DNA of 64,000 nt from Planctomycetota bacterium (GTDB lineage Bacteria > Planctomycetota > Planctomycetia > Pirellulales > Pirellulaceae). The notes beneath the pieces are model-generated. The model saw only the letters and a program-made list of their open reading frames with translations. It did not search any database and was not told the DNA's origin. A program made the position numbers and the translations under genes. The stretch covers positions 36,482 to 100,481 of the forward strand of contig JAJDEH010000432.1 in assembly GCA_029259935.1 (NCBI GenBank), read 5' to 3'. Positions 23,015 to 31,978 of the stretch are shown here, piece after piece (within the stretch, counting starts at the first letter, position 1; each line of letters begins with the position of its first letter).

Positions 23015-26000
23015 TCAGCTATCCGCCGATCCCATGGGTGCCCCTTCGGTCGTTTTCGGCGATTGAAGATGAGATCGGGGTTTCTTGCTCATACCGTTCG
23101 GAGATGCGTCGGCCAACTCTTCTTCCATGGCGGACGGTTCCTTAGGAGCCGGGTCGATTTTCTTTTTCGCGACCTCAAAGTAGCGGCCCAGCGGGCCCGC
23201 CAGCAGCGCGGGGAGAAAAATCAGATCGCCGATCAACGCCGTTTGCAACAGCACCAGCATCATGATGCCGAATTGTTGTGTCGGGGTGAACGTGCTGAAT
23301 CCGAACACGGCCAAGCCAAAACCGCCGATCAGTGTCGTCTGCGTCATCGCCGTGGCGCAGCGGTCGTAGGCCATTCCTATCGATTCACGCCGGCTTAGCC
23401 CCAATCGCATCCCATGGCGAAACCAATTCAAGAAGTGAATCGTATCGTCGACGGCCACGCCGATGGCAACACTGGCGGTCATCATGGTTCCAATATCGAC
23501 CGCGCGGCCCAGGTGCCCCATCGCGCCAAAAATCAGCACGACCGGAAACACGTTGGGCAACATGGAGATCATTCCGGCGCGAACGTTCAGCGAGTTTTTC
23601 AATCCCGGCGGGCGTTTCCAATCGCGCAGCAAAATCATCATCACGACCGCGATCATGGCAAACGCCAGGCAGACGCTCTCGATGAGGCTTTGCAACAAAG
23701 TATGCTGAGCCTTGTAGACAATCGGCACCAAGCCCGTGTAGACGACGTCGATGGTGGCGTCGGGATCGCCGCCCCGCCTGCGCTCCGCCGCCGTTTCTGA
23801 TTCGCCAAGTCGGAAAACATAATCTCGTGCATCCACGAAGATCGCCGCGTGCTTGTCTATGACATCGCGCGAATAAGCCGCGTCATCGCTGGCCAGCACG
23901 ACACAGTCGAAGCCCGCCAGGTACTCTTGCCACTCCTCGTCTGTCTTGACCTGCTTGGATCCCATCAGGCCGTCCGGCAGATGCCAGCGCAGTTCTTTCT
24001 TGTGTTCGCGCCCGTTTGGTTTGGGAACCCGAAAACCGCGATTGGCAAATAGCTCCCAAATCGTCTCGATGAAAATGCCTGTTTGGTTGATCTTCGGTTG
24101 GTCCTGGCCACCTTCGCCGACTTCTTCCGCGGGCTCCGCTGGTTTAGCTTGTTTTCCGGCCGCTTCGGGACCCAATAGGACCAAAATTTCGGTCCGTCCA
24201 TCCCCGTTGGCATCCGGCTGCTCGGCCAGCTTGCGAAACACTTGATTGCGATAACGATGTGCCGACAAAGCCGGCTCAACGGCTAGCTTCAGGTCGTCCA
24301 CGAAGGTCCCGTAATCGACGTCGTTGAGCGCTCCGAGGCGGAGGCTGATGCGCCACAATTCACTCTGGTCCTTGTTGTCGACGCGCAGAAAATCCGATTC
24401 GAGCAGTTCCGGTCGCGCGCCTTCCAGCGCGCTGGCAAACGTCATCCGCTCGTTGAACAGCGAGCCGCCTTTGGGCGTGGGGAAAGGCGGGACCAATGTC
24501 GCCACTGAAGTGCCACGCCCCATGACGCCTTGCCCCTTTTCGCCGAACGAGTCTTCGACAAACTTGTGAATGCGTCCCGGCGCTTCCGCCCGTTCCAGAA
24601 AACTGTACATCAGCGGATTGGATTCGCGCGGCGACGGTTGTTCGTTTTCGCCCTCGCCGTCGTCCTCGCCCCGCGTGGCGGGCTCAAGCGACCCTGAATC
24701 AACCCGAACAATCAGCTCCAAAGGAACGAGCTTGGCCAAATTAGCTTCCAGCCATTCGTAGTCTTTGATAATCCGTGCATCTTCGTGAAACAACTTCAAC
24801 AGTTGCACGGAAGTTTGGATTCTTGGCAGGCCCAGGGCGAACAGAATCAGCATGCCGAGGCAAACGCACGTTACCAGCGCGTGCCTTTTGACGACCCACA
24901 GTCCAATCCTCCGCCAAATCTTGCTAATAAACTGAGAGCCTTGAGACTTGGCACAATCTTCCTGGTCGCGTCGTTTATATCCGGGTGCCCAAATCGTCAA
25001 CGCCGACGGCAGAAAACTAAATAGCAGAACGACGGTCGCCATCACGCCCAGAGCGGAAAAGAAACCGAACTTCTGAATCGGGATCAAATTGCTGACGCAC
25101 AGCGAAATCAATCCCAACGCGGTCGTAAAGGCGGCCAGCGTGCAGGGAAACCAGCCGTGCGAAACCGCCGTCTCCGCCGCGCCGTCGACGCCGTCTTCCT
25201 GCACGGCGTCGCGATAGTAATTCACGATATGCACCGCGCCCGACAATCCCAACACGTACACCAGCGATGGCATCGTCATCAGGATGGCGTCGGGAACACT
25301 GCCCCACCAGTGGACAATTCCCAAGCTTGCCGCGGCACTCACACCGCCCACGAAGAACACGGTCAACGTGACTTTGAAACTGCGGAAGCAAATGTAGGCC
25401 AGTCCCATTCCGACCAACCCCGACCAGAAGATCAAACGCACCAACGTGACGGACGCTTCTTGGTCGATGGCCACATTATCGATCGGCGGTCCGCCCAGTC
25501 GCAGTTCGTCCTTACTGATTCCACACTCAGCAATGGCCAGATCGAGCAGCCTGCCGCGAGAGTTTCCTAAAACGGGACGGCCCACGACGCGACCAAGATC
25601 GTGGCGTCCGACGTCGCTCAACGTCAGCAACAAGCAAGTCTGGCGCCCCATGGGTGGCACATCGAGGTGATCGAACAGTGTATCCCAGTGTTCCGCCCTC
25701 TTGTCATTAGAGGCGTTCAGTAGCGCCTGTTTGTCGCCATCGTACTGATCGGCGACCAGTTCCGAGATGAACTGATCCAGCGATGCCTGCCAACCGTCGC
25801 CCCGCGCCGCGTCGATCTGTTTTCGCTTGTAATCTGGAAGCGATTCACGAAACGACGCGCCGGTCCATACAAATTCAGTCGGCGGATGAGGTCCGAACAG
25901 AATGCCATCGAGCCGGCTGTAGGCCAGGCGTCGCGCATCTTCGTCCGCCATGTCGTCGTTGCCCCGGTGCAGCGCGCCGTCCTTGCCGGACAGCTTGGCA

Positions 26001-26728
26001 ACGACCTGAGGACCCGTCTCCACGGTTTTGAAGAACCGGCCAAACAGCTTGCTGGGGTCCTGATGGAAGGCGTTCGGCTTGCCTGGCGCGGCGGGCGATC
26101 CAAAGCGGGCGATCTGTTTGCCGTCGGCGGGGATCTTGCCATCCATTTCAAACTGCAATTCGCGCCATGCCGCGCTGACCGCGTCGTCTCGTCCCTGCCA
26201 GCGAACAAGTTCTCCATCGGGCGTGATATAGAACCATCGGTCGTCGTGGCCGCGCAGCCACTTCTCGCCCAGACCCGCGCGATTCTCGAAGAAAGTGGGA
26301 TCTCCCGGATGATTCAGTCCGTAAGCATCCCCACGCTTCCTGGCATTCTGCTCGTCCGTCGTCTGGCCGTCGTCGCGCAGCGCTTCGATCGCCTCCTGGT
26401 CGGCGAATTGCTGGGGAAGTTCACTATTGGGAATGGTTTCGGCTTTGATTTTCTTATAAAGCTGCTGCAATCGCGGATCGTCGGTGTTGCACCCGGGCCA
26501 GCTTACGACGATGAATTGCTCGGTGAGAAAGTGCTCGCGAAACCAATCCAGTTCCGACGTTTCCTCAAAATCGCTCGGCAGCCACTCTTTAACGTCGTTG
26601 CGAATCCCCTCCACCGCCAAGCGGGCACCGCGAAAAGCAAAGGGCAGCAGGAAAAATATCACGAACAGCACGGCAATGGCGACATTGCCAAATAACCGAA
26701 CTCGGCGTGAAAACAATGGTGCTGTCAT
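23015..26728 (-). CDS. MMPL/RND-family permease
   Basis: The 1237-residue product has an N-terminal membrane helix (LFGNVAIAVLFVIFFLLPFA), a long periplasmic loop (about residues 40-430), a bundle of about five helices (LVRLIFWSGLVGMGLAYICF; FFVGGVSAAASLGIVHWWGS; WFPCTLAAFTTALGLISLCV), a second large periplasmic domain with an acidic, variable insert, and a final bundle (MLPNVFPVVLIFGAMGHLGR; TMMTASVAIGVAVDDTIHFL; LLQTALIGDLIFLPALLAGP). The D-D-T-I-H pattern in the last bundle is usual for MMPL and hopanoid-type exporters and probably serves proton coupling. The cargo is unknown; lipids are a reasonable guess. No membrane-fusion protein or TolC partner is adjacent. Confidence 0.9.
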   Translation of the reverse strand: MTAPLFSRRVRLFGNVAIAVLFVIFFLLPFAFRGARLAVEGIRNDVKEWLPSDFEETSELDWFREHFLTEQFIVVSWPGCNTDDPRLQQLYKKIKAETIPNSELPQQFADQEAIEALRDDGQTTDEQNARKRGDAYGLNHPGDPTFFENRAGLGEKWLRGHDDRWFYITPDGELVRWQGRDDAVSAAWRELQFEMDGKIPADGKQIARFGSPAAPGKPNAFHQDPSKLFGRFFKTVETGPQVVAKLSGKDGALHRGNDDMADEDARRLAYSRLDGILFGPHPPTEFVWTGASFRESLPDYKRKQIDAARGDGWQASLDQFISELVADQYDGDKQALLNASNDKRAEHWDTLFDHLDVPPMGRQTCLLLTLSDVGRHDLGRVVGRPVLGNSRGRLLDLAIAECGISKDELRLGGPPIDNVAIDQEASVTLVRLIFWSGLVGMGLAYICFRSFKVTLTVFFVGGVSAAASLGIVHWWGSVPDAILMTMPSLVYVLGLSGAVHIVNYYRDAVQEDGVDGAAETAVSHGWFPCTLAAFTTALGLISLCVSNLIPIQKFGFFSALGVMATVVLLFSFLPSALTIWAPGYKRRDQEDCAKSQGSQFISKIWRRIGLWVVKRHALVTCVCLGMLILFALGLPRIQTSVQLLKLFHEDARIIKDYEWLEANLAKLVPLELIVRVDSGSLEPATRGEDDGEGENEQPSPRESNPLMYSFLERAEAPGRIHKFVEDSFGEKGQGVMGRGTSVATLVPPFPTPKGGSLFNERMTFASALEGARPELLESDFLRVDNKDQSELWRISLRLGALNDVDYGTFVDDLKLAVEPALSAHRYRNQVFRKLAEQPDANGDGRTEILVLLGPEAAGKQAKPAEPAEEVGEGGQDQPKINQTGIFIETIWELFANRGFRVPKPNGREHKKELRWHLPDGLMGSKQVKTDEEWQEYLAGFDCVVLASDDAAYSRDVIDKHAAIFVDARDYVFRLGESETAAERRRGGDPDATIDVVYTGLVPIVYKAQHTLLQSLIESVCLAFAMIAVVMMILLRDWKRPPGLKNSLNVRAGMISMLPNVFPVVLIFGAMGHLGRAVDIGTMMTASVAIGVAVDDTIHFLNWFRHGMRLGLSRRESIGMAYDRCATAMTQTTLIGGFGLAVFGFSTFTPTQQFGIMMLVLLQTALIGDLIFLPALLAGPLGRYFEVAKKKIDPAPKEPSAMEEELADASPNGMSKKPRSHLQSPKTTEGAPMGSADS

Positions 26729-26885
26729 TTGAGAAGATCAACCAAAACTTAAACGATTAGGAGGTTTAGGTTGATGTAGTGATTGGTGAAGTCGCGAGTG
26801 ACCTTCAGCATAACGGGCTAGCATCATGGAGTCCACGGCCCTACCTCTGATGGAGGGGAGTAAGCGCGCGAATTCCAAAGCGCAT

Positions 26886-26905
26886 GCTCCCAGCAAGCTG
26901 GGAGC
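26886..26905 (-). terminator. Hairpin downstream of the M1 peptidase gene
   Basis: GCTCCCAGC-AA-GCTGGGAGC forms a perfect 9-bp stem 46 bases past the stop codon at 26952. No T-run follows on the minus strand, so a factor-independent terminator is uncertain. Confidence 0.4.
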
Positions 26906-26951
26906 AAAATTGGAGGCCCTATATTTCGTCGGATTGCGAAGGACGACTCCG

Positions 26952-29507
26952 TCACTCCTTTCGAGTTTCTTCCAGCTTTTTGATCCTTTCTTCAAGGGAC
27001 TGATTTTGTTTGCGCAGCGAATCGACTTGTTGCCGGAGCTTGTCTTGATCGCGTTGCTTGGTCTCAATCTCCTTAATCGCTTCGTCGATCTTCTCAATCA
27101 ATCGTTGGCTTGGTTCCTTGCCACGACGGGTTTGCAGCGCCGCGATGGCGGACGAACCGCCGACTTTGGTCAATGCCGTAACCGCCGACTGACGGACCTG
27201 GCGGCGATCGTTGTCAAGTTGCGCGAAAAGCAAGTCGCGTGCCTTGTCGCTCTCGGGATTCAGCTTGGCCAGCGCGCCGATCACGATCACTCGCCGCTTG
27301 GGAGAAATCTTCTGCTGCAGCATTTCATAAAGGCGAGCTTCGCACGAAAGATCTTTCAGTTGCACCAAGCCGTCGACGGCCGCCTGCAAGATACTCTCCT
27401 GATGGCTCGAACGATCCAGCGCCGCCAGTAGATCGGCTTTGCAGTTTTTTCGATCGACCTTCACAAGCGTACGCAGCGCTTGGGACGCCGTCGCGTAGGA
27501 CGGATCTTCTTCAATCAAATGCCGCAACGTCCCGCGTGTCTCGTCATGCGAGAAATTGCTCAAGGATTTCACCGCTTCCTCGCGGACTTTCGACTTCACA
27601 TCGGTTCGGGCGATTACGTTCAACTTGTTGCGAACCTGCTCGCCCTTGAATTTCGCCAACGACTTGGCGGCCACCTGTCGAACCGACCAAAATGAATCTT
27701 GTCGCGCCGCATAAACGAGCGCATCGCGGACATCATCGTGCTTGGCCCACTGGGCAAGCGCCCCGGCGGCCCGATAGCGGCACAACATGTGCTTGTCGTA
27801 AGCCAACTGGTCGAGCCACTCTTCCTTGCTCTTTTCCGACTTCAGGGTCTTAAGTAGCCAGTCGTTCGGGTCGAAACAGACGCGGCTAGGTCGTTCGTCC
27901 CATTGGAAGTCGAACGTATGTTCCGCCTTCGACAGTTTGACCCGGCGAACGGCCATGTTGCCGGGCGATGCGATTTCGATCTCCGCCGATGTTCGAAAGA
28001 CGGGAGTCATCGCGTCGGCTTTTTGCGTTTGCTTGACCTTGACGCGAACCAGTTTCGCTTCGTCATCCCAAGTCCAGGAGAACTCGAATTCGGGATGTCC
28101 GCCGTGATGGATCCACTGGTCGAAGAACCAAGTCATGCTCTGTCCGGTCGCTTCTTCGACGGCGATGCGCAAGTCGGCCGTTTCGACCGTCCGAAACTGA
28201 TTGACTTCGGTGTACCGGTTGATGGCCCTCCAAAACAACTCTTCGCCCAATTCGAATCGCAGCATATACAGCACTCGCGAACCCTTGGGATAGGAGTGGC
28301 TGTCGAACATATTTCCCGGCTGGTTGTATTGATAAGAAACAATTGGCCGCTGGTATCGCTTGGCTTCTTTTAAGTAACGGTCGGCCTGCGTCCAAGCTTG
28401 CCACTTGGCTTCGTCGTCGCCCAGATCCTTTTCCGCCCAGACAATTTGAAAGAAGGTGGCAAAGCTCTCGTTCAGCCACAGTTCCGCCCAATCCTTGCAA
28501 GTCATCAAGTCGCCGAACCATTGGTGAGCCAACTCGTGAGCGACCAGCCCGTCGCTCGACGTATCCAGATGCGCCCGCTTGTCGTGCAGCGTGGAAACAT
28601 TCAGCGTGGTGGCCGACGTATGTTCCATGCCACCCCAGTTGTATTCGTCGACGCAGATTTGAGCATATTTGGGCCACGGATACCGGAAGCCGATCTTCTC
28701 CGAAAATAACTGCATCATGGCGGGTGTTTTTTCAAAAGAGCGGGCCGCGTCGTCCAGACGTCCCTTGGGCACGAACGACTCGACCGGCACGCCTTGCCAA
28801 TCCTGCTTAAGCACCTCGAACTCGCCGGCCACCACCGAAAACAGATACGGCACGTGCGACTTGCGTTGCACCCAGTGCCACGTTTGCGTGCCATCCTCAT
28901 TTGGCGTCCGCGACTGCAGGGACCCGTTGGATAAGACGTAGAATTCGCCGGGAACCGTGGCCACGATTTCACTGGTCAAGCGATCGGCGGGCGAGTCGAT
29001 ACAAGGAAACCAGTAATGGGCATACTCGGGCTCGCTTTGCGTCCAGACCATCTTCTGTTGATCGGGCTCGCTCTTGTCGGGAACGACGAAGTGCGCTCCA
29101 TAACGCGGATTCCGCACGACGTAATCAACGGCCAGTTGAATCTTTTCGCCCGGTTTGTACTCCCTGTCCAACGTGATGATCAGCTTGTTGTTCTTGGCCG
29201 CGAACTTGAGTTTTTCGACCTCGGGGCTGGCAAGCCCCGCAACTCCGCTGATTTGCATTTCCGCGGCGTCAAGTGTCACGCTGCGAACTGGTTTGAACGG
29301 CGTCATCGTATGCAACGCGCGGCCCTGCATCTCGCGACGCTTCCAATCGAATTTCAATTCCAACCGCACGTGTTGCTGGTCGACGTCACGACTGCGCACC
29401 GACCGCGGATCGTGAGTAAAAGGACCGCGACGATCTTGTGCCTGAAGACAAACGGCCCACCCAATGAGGGTCAGGACGGCCAACGGAACGAAACGAATTT
29501 TCGGCAT
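26952..29507 (-). CDS. M1-family metallopeptidase with C-terminal HEAT repeats and coiled coil
   Basis: The start at 29507 is chosen because AAGGA precedes it and a signal peptide follows (MPKIRFVPLAVLTLIGWAVC). The frame runs 23 codons further without a ribosome-binding site. The 851-residue protein has an N-terminal beta domain, then the zinc site HELAHQWFGD (His324, Glu325, His328) with the third ligand Glu347 in WLNESF. The exopeptidase loop reads GGMEH (292-296) instead of the GAMEN of classical aminopeptidases. The C-terminal third has HEAT-like repeats (KAREEAVKSL-style helices) and ends in a charged coiled coil (RDQDKLRQQVDSLRKQNQSL). The location is periplasmic or surface; it presumably trims peptides. 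Confidence 0.9.
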   Translation of the reverse strand: MPKIRFVPLAVLTLIGWAVCLQAQDRRGPFTHDPRSVRSRDVDQQHVRLELKFDWKRREMQGRALHTMTPFKPVRSVTLDAAEMQISGVAGLASPEVEKLKFAAKNNKLIITLDREYKPGEKIQLAVDYVVRNPRYGAHFVVPDKSEPDQQKMVWTQSEPEYAHYWFPCIDSPADRLTSEIVATVPGEFYVLSNGSLQSRTPNEDGTQTWHWVQRKSHVPYLFSVVAGEFEVLKQDWQGVPVESFVPKGRLDDAARSFEKTPAMMQLFSEKIGFRYPWPKYAQICVDEYNWGGMEHTSATTLNVSTLHDKRAHLDTSSDGLVAHELAHQWFGDLMTCKDWAELWLNESFATFFQIVWAEKDLGDDEAKWQAWTQADRYLKEAKRYQRPIVSYQYNQPGNMFDSHSYPKGSRVLYMLRFELGEELFWRAINRYTEVNQFRTVETADLRIAVEEATGQSMTWFFDQWIHHGGHPEFEFSWTWDDEAKLVRVKVKQTQKADAMTPVFRTSAEIEIASPGNMAVRRVKLSKAEHTFDFQWDERPSRVCFDPNDWLLKTLKSEKSKEEWLDQLAYDKHMLCRYRAAGALAQWAKHDDVRDALVYAARQDSFWSVRQVAAKSLAKFKGEQVRNKLNVIARTDVKSKVREEAVKSLSNFSHDETRGTLRHLIEEDPSYATASQALRTLVKVDRKNCKADLLAALDRSSHQESILQAAVDGLVQLKDLSCEARLYEMLQQKISPKRRVIVIGALAKLNPESDKARDLLFAQLDNDRRQVRQSAVTALTKVGGSSAIAALQTRRGKEPSQRLIEKIDEAIKEIETKQRDQDKLRQQVDSLRKQNQSLEERIKKLEETRKE

Positions 29508-29589
29508 GATGGATGATTCCTTGGCGTATCGCGGAATAGCGGATGATGCTCCAAGATAGTTCAATCCGGCCCGCATATCAAAACGGGTA

Positions 29590-29612
29590 GGTCACTTTCG
29601 CCGAAAGTGGCC
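29590..29612. other. Near-perfect palindrome between methyltransferase and M1 peptidase genes
   Basis: GGTCACTTTCG-C-CGAAAGTGGCC is an 11-base-arm palindrome with one mismatch, about 80 bases upstream of the peptidase start. A second hairpin, TCTCGCC-AGTCG-GGCGAGA, lies at 29760-29778, downstream of the methyltransferase stop. Either could be an operator or an attenuated terminator; neither has a T-run. Confidence 0.4.
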
Positions 29613-29812
29613 TCTTCAAGAGCATCCGCATCCTCGATCAGGCCCCCCCCGGATTCGGCGCGACAACTCAGTGGAGCCCGTTGCCGGACGGCCACTCGAA
29701 GTCAATTCGCCCGGGAAAACGTAAACCGAGGAAAACGCGGGTGGGGGATTTCCAGAGATTCTCGCCAGTCGGGCGAGATGGAGATGGGACAGGTTCGCGC
29801 TACGTTAGCCCT

Positions 29813-30763
29813 TCAAGCAGCGCTACGCCGTTCGTAGTGAACTTCAGTACCGCGCTGGCTTTCGCGCCGAGCCCCCACCATGCCGAGGAACAGATGGAGT
29901 TCGCATCCCGTTTGATAATCGATCGAGATGGTGATCGTTTCGCCGGCCTTAAGATCCATCGGTTCCTCAAGCGGCGCGACCAGATATTGATTGGACCACT
30001 CGATCGCCGATCCTTCCGCTTCTTGGAAGGCCAGAATGTTCTTGGTGACAAAACGGACGGCGTTCAAACGACCAGCCTGCTCGGCGGTGAATTCCGTCTG
30101 CACATCGAAACGCGTCGGCAGCGCTCCATCATATTCGATGGCGGCGTAGACGACCGGTTGCCCTAATGCGCGCGTCGAAGGATGTTCCGCCCCCGGCGCT
30201 TGGAATAAAGGCACCGGCGCGTGATACCCGTTGAAGTCGAACGATTGTTCGACCGGCTGCATGGCAAGCAGCGAAGCCTCGGGAATGAACTTTGGCAGCG
30301 GCGGTCCAAAGCGTTCGAGATAGCGGCGTTTGAACGAATCTATGACTTCGATTTGTTTCTCGCGCACCAAAGCGACGTGCAACATTTCGCAAACGACGAC
30401 GTCCACGCGTTCCGCTGGGAGAAAATCTCTCGCGTCGGCCTGAATCACCTCGACGCGGCTTCCGTTCTTGTTGAGATCCAAAAACTTCCGCGCCGCAGCG
30501 ACCAGTTCCGGATTCCGCTCGACGCACCACACTCTGGCGGCGTTTTGCGCGGCGAAATGCGACAGCACGCCGGTCCCGCCACCCAAATCCAAGACCTTGG
30601 CCCCGGGCGGAGTTAGATACTCAATCGCCGCGCGAAAACTCGACATCCGCGTTTCGTCGAGCAACATATTGTAATGGTAGTGGATCGGAATGAACTGCCC
30701 GAGAAAGTTTTCGTCTCGGGGCATGCCACGAGACGCAGCCGAATTGTTGGAAGTTCTTAACAT
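29813..30763 (-). CDS. PRMT-like class I SAM-dependent methyltransferase
   Basis: The 316-residue protein has SAM motif I V57-L-D-L-G-G-G-T-G65 and acidic Glu82 for the ribose. Beyond the generic fold it follows protein arginine methyltransferases: an N-terminal helix HYHYNMLLDETRMSSFRAAI like the H-x-x-M-L-x-D-x-x-R of PRMTs; a loop VVCEMLHVALVRE with Glu126 and Glu135 nine residues apart, the spacing of the paired catalytic glutamates; and a C-terminal beta domain with IEWSNQYLV where PRMTs have their THW loop. The substrate is unknown. An alternative ATG at codon 14 is possible; neither start has a strong ribosome-binding site. It lies downstream of the esterase-like gene with an 82-base gap and upstream of the M1 peptidase gene. 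Confidence 0.8.
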   Translation of the reverse strand: MLRTSNNSAASRGMPRDENFLGQFIPIHYHYNMLLDETRMSSFRAAIEYLTPPGAKVLDLGGGTGVLSHFAAQNAARVWCVERNPELVAAARKFLDLNKNGSRVEVIQADARDFLPAERVDVVVCEMLHVALVREKQIEVIDSFKRRYLERFGPPLPKFIPEASLLAMQPVEQSFDFNGYHAPVPLFQAPGAEHPSTRALGQPVVYAAIEYDGALPTRFDVQTEFTAEQAGRLNAVRFVTKNILAFQEAEGSAIEWSNQYLVAPLEEPMDLKAGETITISIDYQTGCELHLFLGMVGARRESQRGTEVHYERRSAA

Positions 30764-30845
30764 AGCGGGCGGATACTAGCCGCGATCGACCGCCACGACA
30801 AGGTTGACCTGAAAAGGCGAGGTTGACCTGAAAAGACGAGCTAGC

Positions 30846-31607
30846 TCAATTCAATTCATCGCTATGTATTGAATGTTCGCCGTCGTTGGCCGGGACGCCC
30901 GCAATTTGGTCCATGACCCAGGCGTCCAGGTCGTGCAGCATCTGCGTTGTCAGTTCGTCGCCACAAGGATACTGCCGCAGATTGACCATGAATCCCGCCG
31001 AGTGTAGCAGCCGCAGTTCGCGACAAATGCGCGCGAGCGGGTACTTTTCCGCGCTGCGGCCTTGCGCGATAAGCAGTGGCAGATGCCGCGCTTGCGAAAC
31101 ATTGACCAACGGGGTGAGCCCGCTAGGAAAGGGTCCGCCAATCGAAAATACACCGGCGAATCGATGCGGATGATTCAAGCCAACACGGAATGCCATGGTG
31201 CCACCGCAGTCATATCCGCCAATAAAGACTCGATCGGAGCAAATATTGAATCGCCGCGAAGCCAACTCCACGCATTCGAGAACGCGTTGCTCGGCGAGCG
31301 CGATGTCTTGTTCGGACTGCTGCCAGCAATAGGCGTGCGATACGCCTTCATCAATACGACTGCCTCGGGGCCCCACCGCCACATAGTTCCTCATGCTAAT
31401 CAACGGCATGATCCGCTGCAGTTGTCGCTCGTCATCGCCGGCTCCGTGCAACCACACAATCAACGGATAAGCGTATCCTGCTTCATAGTGCAAAGGTCCA
31501 AACAAAGCATGCGGTGTGGACGCTTGATTGTCGTGGGCGACAACCGAGCTATCAGAAACAGACAAAGATTCCGTAGGCTGCGGGCATGCTAGCTGAAATC
31601 GGTTCAT
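30846..31607 (-). CDS. Alpha/beta-hydrolase (carboxylesterase-like) with altered catalytic positions
   Basis: The start at 31607 gives a 253-residue protein. A longer frame to 31826 runs through a repeat and is rejected. The fold markers of the phospholipase/carboxylesterase group are present: LIVWLHGAGDDERQLQRI for the oxyanion strand, then FIGGYDCGGTMAFRVGLNHP where the nucleophile elbow G-x-S-x-G should be. The nucleophile position is Asp133 rather than Ser. The acid position in AQGRSAEKYPL is Ala or Glu rather than Asp, and the His position in YPCGDELTTQML is Asp217. So all three triad positions differ. It may be inactive or use another chemistry. The ribosome-binding site is weak. Confidence 0.75.
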   Translation of the reverse strand: MNRFQLACPQPTESLSVSDSSVVAHDNQASTPHALFGPLHYEAGYAYPLIVWLHGAGDDERQLQRIMPLISMRNYVAVGPRGSRIDEGVSHAYCWQQSEQDIALAEQRVLECVELASRRFNICSDRVFIGGYDCGGTMAFRVGLNHPHRFAGVFSIGGPFPSGLTPLVNVSQARHLPLLIAQGRSAEKYPLARICRELRLLHSAGFMVNLRQYPCGDELTTQMLHDLDAWVMDQIAGVPANDGEHSIHSDELN

Positions 31608-31743
31608 GATCTTTAGGCACACTTGGTGGGGATGTCGTGAGTCAAATTGATGGGGCGTTGTAAAACAGTGGCTCACGAAAGTCAACGGCAGAAGACATGC
31701 TGGCGAAGGGTGGGTAGAGTGGCTTTCGAGGGAGTTCGCAAAT

Positions 31744-31812
31744 CGCGGGCAAGCCCGCGAAGTGTCACCGGCGGGGCAGGGCTCGCTTCGCTCGACCCCG
31801 GCCACCCGAAAA
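31744..31812. repeat. Intergenic repeat: GGGTGGC(T/C)GGGGTCGAGC type, copy 1, with adjacent hairpin
   Basis: A hairpin CGCGGGC-AA-GCCCGCG (31744-31759) is followed at 31771-31812 by a sequence whose complement reads CGGGTGGCCGGGGTCGAGCG followed by AAGCGAGCCC, the same unit as at 43797 and 43910. The rest of the 371-base gap before asnB (31813-31978) shows no gene. Confidence 0.6.
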
Positions 31813-31978
31813 CTAAGGGCTGACAAAAAATACTAGACCGGATGCACGATCAGATTCGCATCGCTTCACGCCGCCATTGTCGTTGAGTGTGTGCTGATCT
31901 AGACTGGAATCGCACGTTCCGCATGAATTCGGGACCGCGTCGTCAAAGCCACTTGGAACTCGCACCCCCGCTTCGTTG

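Noticed and set aside
30846..31607. Reading G-Y-D-C-G-G as an Asp-nucleophile epoxide hydrolase or haloalkane dehalogenase site
   Set aside because: The flanking sequence follows carboxylesterases, and the His needed for that chemistry is also missing.
31608..31826. N-terminal extension of the esterase-like frame
   Set aside because: The added 73 residues run through an intergenic repeat and hairpin and do not resemble protein; the internal ATG at 31607 is preferred.
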